Assembly (NCBI GenBank): GCA_031308135.1
Contig: JAHLJT010009436.1
Span: forward strand, 123,076,786 to 123,140,785
Source of the DNA: Acheta domesticus
Lineage: Eukaryota; Arthropoda; Insecta; Orthoptera; Gryllidae
Direction: 5' to 3'
Length of the DNA stretch: 64,000 nt
The translations under genes and the position numbers were made by a program. Positions 35,621-48,027 of this stretch are shown here, one piece after another. The notes below the pieces were generated by a model. It saw nothing but the letters and a program-made list of their open reading frames with translations. It did not search any database and was not told the origin of the DNA. Each line of letters opens with the position of its first letter. The first letter of the stretch is position 1.

Positions 35621-38142
35621 TGTTCTTTTGTCCCCCCCCATAGAAAATCAAGCCTACTCGGTGTTGCTGCTCTTTGAACATTCGACTGCGAAACCGAATT
35701 GCGCGCCGCGAAAACTACCAATTGTACTGCAAGATTTTGCACAATTACCACATTTTATTGTAACTATGTTTTTAAATTTTTATTGCTTATGAAAACGTAT
35801 CTAAAAATAATTTTCGGTCTAAAGAAACAATAAGTAATACTAAGCCAAAAAAAGCAGGTTTCTCTCTTGTTCGAGTTGCTTAAACTTTGACACAATCCCG
35901 GGGATGCAAGAAATGATCAATTATAAGTAAAAGGAAACATGGTTTCTTTACTATCGTAAATGAATCATAATTCCTATAAAAATATCTTTTTTGAAAATGA
36001 TGATGGCTATTTCATTTCTTGTGCTTAGGAAGTGGGATTTATTTCACAGAAAAGAAGTGTCACCAAAATTGGGGATAATTATTTATTAAATTAATTGAAT
36101 TTGAATACAATGATTTGCAGCAAATCTGGAAACATCTTTATTAGTATTCGATATCGATTAATAGTCGTTTCCATTATTCGATGTCTCTACTCTACACTGA
36201 GAAATAAACCGTGATGTCCTCTACATACTAAATAGATGCACACGTTCGCTCGCTCACATGAATACAACACGCTACCGATGTGGTCCTGTACCTGATTTAT
36301 GAGTGAAATGTTTTTTAAACGCTTAATGAAATTAGAGGAATGTAGAGAATGGCAACAAAACAAAAGCAAGCGGTATGGGTTTCAGCTACTACCAGTTTAA
36401 ATGAAACGTACACTCGTACCTAATTCTCATCACATCAAAAATTATAATTTCATAACATTCCGACAAGTGCGGCTTCAGAAAATAGTTGAAAAAATTAAAG
36501 GACGCACATTTTAATTGAATTTATTTGTCCTAATAAGTACTTATTTTATACATTCCTTTCAATTCGTATATTTTCGTTTGAAAACAACTGGAAAATAAAG
36601 TACTTTAAAATTATATTTTTATGAATATTTCCATTCTTCTACTTTTTATACTGGTCGTACTATTTTCTACAAATTAAAATTTAATCTCGATGTCAATGTT
36701 TTATTATGTTTCTAAAATACTTTTATTGATTTTTAATATATTTATAAGTAACATATTTTGGAAGTATCTTCATTATACATAATACGCTAAGGGATGAAGA
36801 TGATTTTTTTCAGTTTATATGTTACCGACACGAAACCTCGTAAATTTCCTAATCAGTCGGGAATAACCTAAATCAGATTTAAGATGAAACATTTAGAATT
36901 TTATAGACAATGTTATAAAGAAATCAGCAGCTGCGTATGAAATCTCCAACATACACAAACATTGTAAAGTTAGAACAGCACGTTCTTTGCCCTTAAACCC
37001 AGACTTTTGGGACTCCCAGTTACATTTTGGAGGCTGTAATCTACAATATGTGAGCTTTGTGGATGTTCCATTTCATTTGGGGGAATCACCTCTTGGAGAC
37101 CTTAATAATCCACACGAGTTGACAGACACGTGCTGAATATCGAAATCAATACAATGTCTTTTTGAAATTCTGAACCATTTATTCTCGTGGGTCTAAGTCT
37201 CTCAGTTTATTATTAAACATTTAGCAATATCCGAGTGCTTATCTCAGCGCAGTTTCATATTTTTAGGGGGCATGAACTCCGTGCTCCTCCCTAGGACCGT
37301 CCTTGCAATCTAATTGAATTCACCTGGAAATGTCGGGGAGTCAAAGGAGCTGTCTATCCTCCGTTAAGTGCGGTTCGGCCCACACCTTCTGCGTGGAGAG
37401 GGCGTTGGATCGGCGCGTGCATTTATCATCGGCGCGATGCGACGCGACCCCATCCCCTCGGGCACTTCGTTAGCGGCGCTGGGCGCGTGACCTCGGCTCT
37501 CTTCCGTGATCGCCCCGCTATCCATGCTTACGGCAGGTCAAGGCCTGGGCACTTCGTATTCTACAGGAACCTTTTTCCCTTTTAAAACGCAAGCGGATTC
37601 AAGAGCACACAGAGCACTTATTTTGCGACGTAAAATTTTGAAGAATAAAATGTTACATTGTTATAAGTATGTACGCAATGAGTTAGTTTTACTGCAATTT
37701 ATCAAATGTATTTACACACAAGATGAAATTAACATGTTATTATATGCCATTATTTTATTTTCATTGAGAGTCTAAAAATATTTATATAGTGATTTAGGTT
37801 TATGAACTCATATTATTTACGAATAGTGTGTTATAACTGTGTACTGACTGTGTATTTCACAAAAGTTGTATCATAATTTGCTTTGAGTCACTGTGACAGG
37901 CGCAGTTAGGCTGTCCCGCGATACACAAGAGCGATTGACAAACATCCGGAACAAAAAGTCACTAAGAAACACAAAGCTAAGCCCATAATAATTTGTAGCT
38001 AGACCTTTGCAGGAGAGAAGGTTCTAGCAATATTTATTTTTCTTTCACATCCGGTAGGATGCAAAAAATAAATAACGACAAAAAACAAACAAGAAATTTT
38101 AAAAAAACATGAAACATGTGAGGATTCAATTGCATTACTTAC
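35621..38142. other. Intron 3, 5' part, with a GC-rich patch
   Basis: Mostly AT-rich and featureless. 37310-37510 is a distinct GC-rich block with many CpGs (GGCGCGATGCGACGCGACC), about 0.7 kb from exon 3 on its downstream side. No coding frame with a domain. It ends at the donor CTCG|GTAAGT of exon 3. Confidence 0.45.
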
Positions 38143-38368
38143 CGAGCATTTTGACGACGTGCCTGGAGGCGGCGGAGTGCGCAGGGGCGCCGCGCGCGCT
38201 GTAGTTCTTGCGGCCGTCCGCGGCGCCCGCCGCCGCCACCGTCGCGCCGCCGCCACACACGCCGGCGCCGCCCCCGCCGCCCCCAGCGCCGCCGCCGCCC
38301 CCGCCGCCCGGCAGCCTCACGCTGCCCGCGCTCTTCAGCCGCACGGAGCCGTGCACGTCGCGCCGCGG
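38143..38368 (-). CDS. PK-R: Neuropeptide GPCR, exon for third intracellular loop
   Basis: Encodes residues 242-316 and the first base of the Val-317 codon. The 3' part, DGRKNYSARG...ASRHVVKML, leads directly into TM6 in the next exon and matches the end of intracellular loop 3 in pyrokinin/CAPA receptors. The donor is CTCG|GTAAGT. The 5' part has RLKSAGSVRLP, then a Gly-rich run of about 20 residues with a single Cys, then an Ala-rich run. The acceptor I chose is GTGCGCAG|CCG, phase 0, matching the phase of the upstream exon. Its pyrimidine tract is poor, so the exon could begin at another nearby AG, such as CAGCAG near 38395, provided phase 0 is kept. The composition is extremely GC-rich against its introns. 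Confidence 0.8.
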
Positions 38369-40470
38369 CTGCGCACGCCGTTGCGCATCCCGCAGCAGGA
38401 TAATTCACAGGGGTAATCATTGGAATTTGGAGAAAGTATGCTTAAGGGTGGGAATAATTCACAAATGTAAAATAGGTTTTTTTTAAAATTTCTGCTACGC
38501 TAACACAAGCCGAAACTCCAAAGCGTCTACAAAGAGAGAAGAGTTACTATTGTTGTTGATAGAAAATGAATTTTGTTGTAAACAAGACACTCGTTTGGAA
38601 AGATGTTTTATGCAATATCCCATTCTGTACATTGAGTAACTTCTGTAAAGTAAACAAAAGATCAATGCTGTTAATGATGGCATTCGTTAAGAAGATGAGT
38701 ATACACAATCCTTATTAAATAAATGGCTCTATGGATTCTCACATTTCTCTTTTACATAACTCTCATATAAATAGGACTATCTGAATTACAGAGATTGTTG
38801 AGATAATAACTATTTCGTTTCAAAGAGAAGCGAGTTCGAAACCTGCCGTCGGTATGGATGCTTGGTATTTTCCTACTGTGTGTCTCTCCTAACCACTATA
38901 TATCACTTTTCAACACTCTGACTTTCCAGGCAGAGATCAACAAAATGCTATTAATTTGTCGAAAACGTCCTGCGTGATGCCTCGTCATTGTGATGTAACG
39001 AAGAGAATCTGCCGCGCCGCCATACGGGTCCACTGTGGCAGCCGAAGAGGGAGAGAGCCCCATCTCTGCAAAATCACAAGGGGAAATGTGGAAGGGGAAC
39101 TGAATATATTTCGAGAATCCGCCGAGAACGGGAGATATAGACAGGGTGGAAGAATCATCTGAAAGATGGAAAGGTTAAAGTGATTTATAAATTAAACATA
39201 TATTACAATGTATATGTACTTGCCGAAGGCATCTCTGAAGAAACCTATTTTAAATTATCATTATCTAGCATTCTAAATTTAAAAAAACAACATCCCTCTA
39301 CGGTACAATTCCTGATTCATTGTCTTCTGTCAAAATTTCATCAGTTTTTAAATTTTTTTCTTTACAAGAGGATACATATTTACTTCTTATGGTTGCATAA
39401 TTTTATGTTATGGGCTTCAAAGACATACATGAAATGAAATACAGCAATCACCACGGTTTAGCATTTAATTGCATGAAATAAAATATGAATAAATTAATAT
39501 TCCCTAATTACTTTAATAATGTATAAACACATTTCAAATTGATTGCACGTTCCTCTGTTACCTGTTGAGTTGAATTTTGAAAATAAAAATGTTGTCGATA
39601 AAAATACAATGCTCAATTTCTCTCTCGTTCATATTGGTCATATTATTTATTGCTTTTGCTGAGATTATCGGTTTTAATCACACAATCTAAGTCAAAACAA
39701 ACCAAACATTTAAAATTGGGGAACTCTTTTACGCACCCTTTGATCATCTGTAATCTGAATGTATATTTCATTCGGTTAAGCGTTCCGACTTTGCCATGTG
39801 TCCTCCATTGAGAGCTTCCGATGTCAAGCGCCAATTCTCAGCGATCAACGTCGGATTAGGACTGCACATTAAACTGAAATGATCCTCTTGGTCACGCAGT
39901 TCGTTTCGAGATCATAACAGAAGATAGAGAACTGTTTATTCCTCTAAATGGAGGGAAACTCACTCGTTCTGTGCAAAAACGAAACCCGTAATCTCGACTT
40001 TATGATGAAAATATAAACAGGTTTGTTGGTCGTTTCAAGTTGCAAATGAAGAACGAATGCTCGTTTTGTTGAGATTTTGAAATAACATAACATTAAAGAA
40101 TGCAAAATTGTAGTTCTACAAGTGTTGGTCAGTTAATGGTCAGTCATAAACTACCTGAATGAAAACGAGAGGTAAGCATATGTAAAGAAAACCGCCAATA
40201 AAGTTCTCTCAAAGCATGATAGTTTGTTCTCGTCATAACCCTGTTGCGATGCTGCAAAAAGCAAGATACTTTTATGATATTATTATTTATAAAATATTCC
40301 CCAAAGCTCAAATATATTTGAAGTAAACTATTAATTCTTTAGCATTATTTGCAACCTCAGCCATTAACATATCACAGTTTTCTTTTTTTATTTATTGAAG
40401 CTTAGCTTTAGTTTTCTAGTTGTTAATTTAAAATGGTTTCTTAAAGTAGTGTGTCCTTAACATGTATCCC
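38369..40470. other. Intron 2 sequence, no gene
   Basis: AT-rich apart from 38820-39160. There GCGAGTTCGAAACCTGCC at about 38830 resembles a tRNA-type B box, but no A box was found upstream. No coding frame with a domain. Confidence 0.4.
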
Positions 40471-40800
40471 TTGAAACACTCGCTCCGTTGCTCAGCGACT
40501 GCCTTGTTGGCCCCGTACATTATACCGTTGCTGAGCAAAGCCCTTCGCCGACCGCCGCTGCCATGAAAGTGGCCGGGGGCGCGTGGGCGCCCGCGCATGC
40601 GCCTACGCTGTTATGGAGGCGCTGCTTTGTCCGGCGTGGGAGTTTACGACCGGGCTGTAATTGACTGACGCGCTATCGCCATCTTAATAACCCACGTTAA
40701 GGCGCCGGCTCGCCTCCCCCCTGGACGGCAAGGCGGGGCGCTACCTCGGAGGAGCGGCCGCCGCGGCCCTTACTGCTTTTCTGGCGCCTTCCGATTTCTT
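40471..40800. other. CpG-rich intronic block, candidate regulatory element
   Basis: About 330 bases of GC- and CpG-rich sequence in a 10 kb AT-rich intron. It contains two related 5' units (GTTGCTCAGCGAC and GTTGCTGAGCAAAGC), CGCGCATGCGC, and an AT-containing stretch, GTAATTGACTGACGCGCTAT followed by TTAATAACCC, that could bind homeodomain-type factors. There are no open frames of note. It reads like a conserved noncoding element or internal promoter, which is inference from composition only. Confidence 0.35.
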
Positions 40801-41567
40801 TTCTCGCTTCATGGAGCTTCTTTATGGACAGACACGAGAGTGACTCTGTGGACCTTGTTATAAGGAATAGTGCGCATCTTACGACAAAAGAAAGGAAAAA
40901 AGTTGTCTAAGAAAAATGTCTATAACAACCTGAAACCTACAACATAAAATTGATGAATGTAATAACTTCAAAAATAATTCCTATACGATCTTGACATCAG
41001 AATACATTTAATAGACTTTGCCTTCCACAAAATGTAATGCAGGTTAATATAAACTAGGGAGCATAAAATAAACTGATTTACGATGCCACAAATTATCATT
41101 AAAGGTTACTTGTGAATGAGAAATTCAGTGAAGGTCAGAAGCATGTGAATTTTATTGTATTCTTGCATGTCTGGATAAGTTCGTAAGTGAATGTTGTGTT
41201 ATCGCAAGACGGAGAGGTTTATTGCAAATGTTAAGTGTATCGTAAAAGAAACCCCAATACTTGTCATTTGCGTTTGAAAGAATTTTAGTACTTTTAAATA
41301 GTTTATATTAGGAAGGTTGAACTCGATAATTCTGGAATTTTTGGAACGATAGTATTAATATAAAAACGTAGATATTACCAATGATAAGCAATCATTGCGG
41401 TGATGATAAGCAATTATTAAATTTTAAATGAAAATTAAAGACCTCTATTAATCATAAACATCCCAAAGTACTACACAAACTAACGTATTTCTAATTTTAA
41501 CATTATTATTTTTATATTATTCTTTTCAAATCTTATCAAATTATCATATTCATTCGTGTGTTCTGAC
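40801..41567. other. AT-rich intron 2 sequence
   Basis: No gene, RNA or clear repeat recognised. Confidence 0.5.
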
Positions 41568-41735
41568 ATACAACATTAACGTCTTACCTGTTGAATGCTT
41601 ACAAGTAATTCTATGCAGAATCACGATTACTGAAGTTCTGTGGAAGAAAAACCTACTATTGAATTGATGGCAACTATAATAAATTATCAGCCTTTTCTCT
41701 TTTAAAAACAATCAAATTTAACATTTATTACTATA
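41568..41735. repeat. Diverged dispersed repeat, copy 2
   Basis: Second copy of the repeat at 24310-24480, with the same block order (ACATACAACATTAACG, GAAGTTCTGT, ATTGAATTGATGGCAAC, AAATTATCAGCCTTTTC). Orientation is the same. Confidence 0.65.
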
Positions 41736-42400
41736 ATTTTATACAGTATTCGAGATCTCTTGAAATAAATGATTGAATTTTTCTCTGAATACATGAATGT
41801 ACCGAACGGTGTTTTCCAAATAATGTTCGTGAGCTTACGATTTTCTTTTCAGATACTTGTCTTCTGAAATAGTTTCCACTTCTGGAGCTGTCCAGTTGAT
41901 ATCTTTTGTACCTCTATTATTAATATGTTTTTGGCTTAATAACGGAGTTAACTCCGAATACCCCCCAAAATGCCTCTGATAATTTGTTCTTTTATTTAAT
42001 TTAAAATTTTTTATCGCAACGCGACTGGCTCTCGCTTAGTTTAGGATGAAACCTCTATTAGTGACTATTTCAATCAACTTGTTAATATTTTTCTTCACAG
42101 ATACGGAGCTACCCTAACGTAACCCGTTGAGAAAATACGAAGTCTATTTAAATTGAATCAACTAAATTTACTTTAAAACGCGAAATACAAAACTCACAAT
42201 TATTATTTACAATTAATAATGCTTCTGAACTTAAATTCTACACCATTTTGATTTCTAAGAATTAACTATTCGCCTCAATATATTTTACCAAATAACCCAG
42301 ATTGCAAACTAAACTAACATTTACACATACTATTTATAATTAGATGTTCACAGCTCCACTGCTTTCATGAGAGTGAAAATATTTTACTTTCCACATAACT
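41736..42400. other. AT-rich intron 2 sequence, possibly the same repeat continued
   Basis: May continue the dispersed element of 41568, because the equivalent downstream stretch after 24480 has a similar texture, but I could not align it. No gene. Confidence 0.35.
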
Positions 42401-42727
42401 AAGACTTTCAAAGCCTACTCACATTTATAGCATATCATGACCACTGAGCCGAAACGAAAGTCATATTATCGCTCGTTGACATGGAATCTCTACATTTATT
42501 GAAATGTTGTCTTAACAATGTCTATTTTTAACTAAGACTTTATTTTTAACTAAGACTCTATTTTTAACTAAGTCTATTTTTAACTAACTATTATATCTAA
42601 GACTTTCAAAGCGTACTCACATTTATAGCATATCATGATCACTGAGCCGAAACGAAAGTCATATTATCGCTCCTTGACATGGAATCTCTACATTTATTGA
42701 AATGTTGTCTTAACAATGTCTATTTTT
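42401..42727. repeat. Tandem duplication of about 130 bp, 198-bp period
   Basis: AAGACTTTCAAAGC...GTCTATTTTT occurs at 42401-42529 and 42599-42727 with only a few mismatches. The 70 bases between are short TATTTTTAACTAAGAC-type units, so the array seems to have grown in two steps. High identity points to a recent event. Confidence 0.9.
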
Positions 42728-43739
42728 TAGATCCCGAACGTCCCAAATACGTACGATCTCCTCGTAATGGCAGGTTTTATGCGATTATTTTCATGCCAAA
42801 TACCGTGGGGTCTTTTGGCACATCACATATACTTGATTTTTGAGTTTTGTTGCATATTACGGAATTCCTTTTTAGAGAATATATTCTCTCTCTTTAGCAT
42901 GCCATCTTGACCTCATAATTTGTGAAATATTTATGAAGATATTATATAATTGCTTCAATGGACGGCGACTATGCTTTAAACTGTTTTAAAAATTGTTTGA
43001 AATGCCAACAATTTCTCTAGAAGTTCTAAATAAAAAATATACTTTAAACAGATAGTTTTCTGATTATTTCATCCTCGGAGTTAGTACATAACTCTCGGAT
43101 TAACCACTAAAGATTAAATTTAAGTAATAAAAATTCAAAACATGACCAACGCAACTCTTCTTGTCGGCTATGTTTTGTTCCTTCGGGTTATGCTCGCTAC
43201 CCACCCCAGAATACGGGATGGGGACAAATCTAATTCCGTGGTCCCTGTTAAGGCATCGAAATTGCTTGTTGTGGTAGAGCTGGAAAATTGGGAAGAAAGA
43301 CTTGTCAACGTGTTCTAGATTCATGCCAGAGAGGGTTCTGAAATGACAATATTAAGTGTCAGCACCCATTGTCGTTAGAATCTGCTTCCAACACGACGTA
43401 TTTGGAGAAAATATCCGTGTTACCTGTGTCCTGGCAGAAAAAAACTGATTATCTTTCTTGTTTTGTTCCTTATTGAGGCGTGTATAGATCACGCTCTGCT
43501 TTGACGTGCAAAGAAAGCGAGATTGAGGAAAATATAGCGACACGGAGCTTCGAAACCGAGATACCGACCATACATAAATTCATTGAATAGCTTTGCAACA
43601 TGCGAAGACGTCTTACGTTGCAACGCGATTCCGGAGCAGCTAGTTCGGATTTTGGCTTTTAACAATACGTGCGAACGGCATCTTAAATAGAAACAGTTAT
43701 TTTTCCAGGAAAAGTGACAGTTTGAGGGGCTTTACATAA
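42728..43739. other. Intron 2 sequence, nothing recognised
   Basis: AT-rich to mixed composition with short frames lacking domains. Confidence 0.45.
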
Positions 43740-44530
43740 TATGACGATGCTTGCTTCGGCCCGGGACGGGGAAGTGGTGGCCTCTGCTCGCCTTTTGCGA
43801 AGCAGTTATTCGATCGTTTATTCGTTGTTCTTTCCTTTTACTTTCTCGCCTTACGAATACTTCGTAAGAAGAGAAAGTTATGTAATCGTGCGGCGGAAAA
43901 CGGGGAATTTTCGCCAGAAAATCTCTTATAGCAGGGGTCTGGTGACAAAAAAGTGAATAAAACCTGTTGCTAAATTTAGAAAAAAAAATCCTCTATCTCG
44001 TGGTGTAGTCAAAATCCATGATTTGTTGCATCTTCATACTTCAAAATCGATTGACGGCATTCCGTCCGTCTGTCCGTCTGTGGTCAACGCTAGCGCCTAA
44101 ACCGTTCGGTCGATTTTCTCCAAAGTTGATATTCCCCGATGGTTTTTACTCGTCTCAAGGCCTCTTGAATTTGAAACCGATATCTAAGTATTTGAGGATA
44201 CTTCACATAAAGCCCATTTTGAGATTTTGTAAATTAAAAAAAATGGCTCCAAATTTTTTGATTATATTTTGTTGTTGAATACTATAAAGATCGTTAAAGG
44301 GAATGACGTAGGCATCATTTTCGTTTATAGGCTCTATTTTTCGAAAATTGCAAAAAACTGTTTAAAAACTGGAAAATTGAAGATAGAGATTTTCGCTTCA
44401 GACAAAGTCGGTTGTACAAATTTAGCCCTTCAAATAAGGTCATGTACCATTTTTTGGAAAAACGAATAGTTTTTGCGTAAATTGCGTAAATTGCGTAAAT
44501 TCAAATTGACAAAAAAAATTTTCTCATAAA
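43740..44530 (+). repeat. Repeat family Y, copy with 5' hairpin
   Basis: A noncoding repeat shared with 46320-47130 and in part with 5335-5640. Order of blocks: an ACTTTCTCGCC-headed hairpin (43840-43878), GAAAACGGGGAATTTTCGCC, CTCTTATAGCAGGG, GTTGCTAAATTTAGAAAAAA, ATTGACGGCATTCCGTCC with GTCCGTCTGTCC units, AACGCTAGCGCCTAAACCGT, and ACTTCACATAAAGCCC. At 44474-44500 GCGTAAATT is repeated three times. No protein is encoded. The end is not sharply defined. Confidence 0.7.
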
Positions 44531-44594
44531 CAGCTTCAAATTTTTTCTTTAAATTTTCTGCACGTGTGTAAGAAGGGAAGGTAAATATATAAAT

Positions 44595-45746
44595 AAACTA
44601 GTGGTGCTATAGAATGGCACATACTTTCTCGCAGTAGTTATTTTCCAAATGCCGATCATCCGATAAATTATGTGGAGTAAACCGTTCAATGCAGCCTTTC
44701 TTGGTCATGTTTTTTGAAAGACATGTTTTTCGCATGTTGACAATTACCAGCTTCTTAATAAGAGAACTGATACAAGATCGTTATGACTGCAATATTAGCA
44801 GAAGTTCTGCAAGTCGTTCTCGTAGCGCAGTTGGTTAATGCACCTACGGGTTGAGACCTTCAGTAAGGAAGGTACCGAGTTCGATCCCCCGTGGGGAATT
44901 TTAATTTGATGAATATGATGTTGCAGGAAAAAAACACTGAAGAGTGTAGATACTTTATTGAAAATCATTTGAAGTACTTCTACTCACGAATAGATACAAT
45001 ATAGATAAATGGACAGGACTTGTCTGTGTTTTCCCTAACTGCGTCTTTTAAACAATTTTTCAACTCTGTTATTCGATTTCTGAAGCGTATGACATGTCAA
45101 ATCAACCGTTGTCTAGTATATATCTGTATGAACCAATTTAAATAAAATTATGAGCATTTTAACGTTAAATTGTAATACAATATAACCAGAAGTCATGCGA
45201 TAAACTTACAATCCCTAACGGTTCCGAATTAATGATTACTTTCTAGCCTTACGAATACTTCGTAATGCGGTTTATCGGTGCCTTGCTTGGTGATGTTTGA
45301 AAGACACGTTTTTCGCATGTTGAAAATTACCGGCTCCTAATGATAAAAGCGATAGAATTACGTTATGACTAAAATATAAGTAATTGCGATAAATGTCCTG
45401 GAAATGTCTGTAGAGATTTGTTCAAATAATTAACTTTTAACAATTTTTTACTTCTCTTGTATTTGTAAAGCGTTTTGACATCGTATCAATTGTTTCTTAA
45501 TCATGCATTTACCATTTTATAGGTCGGTTCTATTCTTTCATGGTTCTGTTCGACAGTGACGGTGTTGGTTTTGCGTAGTGGTATAAGTGCCGGTTCGTTG
45601 AATTTGAGTTTCGGTTGTCGGGCCTTGGTACCGAAAAGGTTTGCTGGTATATTACACTTTTTCTGGTTTATGAAGTAGTGGAATAGCAAAAAGGACCGTA
45701 TAGAAGCAGAGCGAGAAAGTATGTGCGTTGGAAGCACCACTAGTTT
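44595..45746. repeat. Repeat family X, two tandem copies with inverted terminal motifs
   Basis: The left end reads ACTAGTGGTGCTATAGAATG then GCACATACTTTCTCGC. The right end is the inverted form, GCGAGAAAGTATGTGC then GTTGGAAGCACCACTAGT. Inside, the block TTTTTCGCATGTTGA(C/A)AATTACC(A/G)GC occurs twice (about 44730 and 45310), and a later block with AAGCG(T/TTTT)ATGACAT...TATCAA-like sequence also occurs twice. This suggests two tandem copies of one element, the first carrying a SINE at 44815. No coding potential. Confidence 0.6.
44815..44900 (+). repeat. tRNA-like SINE head nested in family X
   Basis: A box TAGCGCAGTTGGTTAATGC (44823-44841) and B box GAGTTCGATCCCC (44877-44889) are close to canonical RNA polymerase III promoter boxes. 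The acceptor stem does not pair well and no proper anticodon arm is found, so a functional tRNA gene is unlikely. Confidence 0.65.
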
Positions 45747-46319
45747 TCTTTGCACTTATGCGCGAGATTTGGGAGGGATAAAAACTATATCGGGCGCGAT
45801 ACGTTTGAAATGTGTACCCTTTGCTGTCAATTAATATCAAAGACAGATTATAATTGCCTCTACTTGAGATTAGACGCCAAATTTGAGTTATTGTGGGTGC
45901 CTACGAGTAAACAGTCCCAAAAGAGTTGTTCTGAAGAGTAGGCCTACAATCTTTCGGCTTATTGTCAGATGATTTATTAAAGAAAATGTGTACGTTTGCA
46001 AGCTTCTAATGTACAACATATCGTTTCATTCTTACATATTTATATTAGAATATAATTTTGTGATCCAAATTATCCTAAGAAAGGGGAGTATCCTATTTGC
46101 ACTATCGTATGTGCTACACAAACAAAGTTATCCTATAACAGGATTACGGAGTGGCAATGCTGACGATGAATCTCCTCCTTCAGAGTGATCCAAACCCTAA
46201 ACCGCATACTGTAAAAGTCCGAGCGATGCAATCGTCTGAGGAATACAGCGATAGCGACATGCAATTCATCGCCTCATTGGTGTCACATTTCACTCTTTTC
46301 TTACATAGAGTTTCACGAC
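45747..46319. other. Intron 2 sequence between repeats
   Basis: No gene or clear repeat recognised. Confidence 0.4.
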
Positions 46320-47130
46320 AAAAATTGGACCCATTTTGGAGAAAATTTTGAAAATGTCTGAGGGGCGTTATAAATTATCCACCACATTTAAAGAATTTTG
46401 TTCAAAATCGCAGGGTTTCCAGTCGAGCCCCATCGACCGGGACTTTTTATTTTGGGAAACATCCTACGAATAATTTAGGCGCACATTTTGTTCACAGACA
46501 GACAGATGGACGGATCAATTTTTGTAGAAATCGATGATCATGACAAAAGTCCATTTTGCTTTCTCGCGCTTAAAATGGAACTTCTTAAGATGAGAAAGTT
46601 ATGTAATGCTGCGCGAAAAAACAGCGAATTTTCGGCAGAAGAACTCTTATTACAGGGCCTTCGTAAAGAAAAAATGGATAAATCAAGTTGCTAAATTTAG
46701 AGAAAAAAATCCTCTAACACGTGATGCAGCATTAATCCAATTTTGTGGCTCCTTGATACCGAAAAATCAATTGACGGCAAAATGTCTATCCGTCCGTCCG
46801 TCCATCTGTCTGTGAACAACGCTAGTGACTATACCGTTCAACAGATTTTCACTAAAATTGATACTCCTCGATCGATCTGACTGATGTCGTGGACTCTTGA
46901 ATCTGAAATCGATATTTTAATTTTGGAGGGTACTTTACATAAAGTCCTTGAAACATTTTCAAAATTTTCAAAAAAATTTAAAATTTAAAAGTTTTTCGGC
47001 TTCTTTCTACAACAACAATTATACAGTTAATTTTTTTTCTTAATGAAATGTGTTCATCAAACCAGATTTTTCAATAAGGTCATGTCCAATTTTTCAAAAA
47101 CATGTATATTTTTTTTGCGAAAATTTTCAT
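46320..47130 (+). repeat. Repeat family Y, second long copy
   Basis: Shows the same blocks as 43740-44530 in the same order: CTTTCTCGCGCTTAAAATGG with GAGAAAGTTATGTAAT, AACAGCGAATTTTCGGCAGA, TTGCTAAATTTAGAGAAAAA, CAATTGACGGCAAAATGTC, CGTCCGTCCGTCC, AACAACGCTAGTG and TACTTTACATAAAGTCC. It is diverged in sequence but intact in order. Confidence 0.7.
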
Positions 47131-48024
47131 AAGCAATTTTCATTTTCCTTAAACAGTTTTTTCTTAAAAACCGCACAATATGTTTCGATTAAATTGGGAC
47201 ATTAGATAGCATAAAGGAAGCTTAAGAGAAAAGTGCAGGTGTCATGTTCGTTGAAATGCCTAATTTTGCAACAATAAAAAAATCGGCCTGTGTCTTCAAG
47301 TACAATTGTGAAAATATATTTTTTTCTTAATGAAATTTATTCATCAAAACAGATCTTCTAGTTGAATTTTTCGAAAATATGAATATTTGTGGAGTAATTG
47401 GGTCTCAAAATTAGTCACTCGCTCTGAAAATCTTTCGCTTCCTGATCGTAATTTCACAGGTGTTTTGAATACGGCAGATGCTACGTATGTTAGGATGTGT
47501 ATATTACAAAATGTGTATATTCGTATTATTTCATTGTTTTATTATTTCATTATTTCTTTGTTTCTTACATTGGAGCTTTTATTATACGTTTACATATTAA
47601 TCGTTTAGAAATTATTTAAAACCTCTTTAAAATAAATATGAAATAAAGATTGCTAACTTTCAGTTGCACGCTCTTAAATTACGCAGTTCAATGCTACGTA
47701 AGTTAGAATTTGTATATTATTTCTATTTTCATTTTATTATTGTTAGTTATTATATTTATATTACTTCATTTTAAATTGCGTCTTTTAACTTTGTTAAATG
47801 TCAAAACGAATAGATGAGCGATCATTGGCGGTTGTTGTAACTCATTGTAACGCCGCACTGACAGGACGACAATGACGCCTGTGACGGTAATAAAAGCTAA
47901 TACTTTGTGTATTTGTAGAATATTACAATACCATAGTATTTGATAATAACTATTATGTTACAAATACATATTCGTGAATACACTTCATACCTTGTACAAT
48001 GAATTCAATGCCAGAAATATATTT
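47131..48024. other. AT-rich intron 2 sequence
   Basis: Short A/T-rich frames only. No gene, RNA or identifiable repeat, though 47130-47380 may be a tail of the family Y copy, since TTTTTTCTTAATGAAAT recurs. Confidence 0.4.
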
Positions 48025-48027
48025 TTA

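Noticed and set aside
44815..44900. A functional tRNA gene
   Set aside because: A and B boxes are good, but the acceptor and anticodon arms do not form; it sits in a repeat. The same reasoning applies at 23701, 29555, 49318 and 60061.
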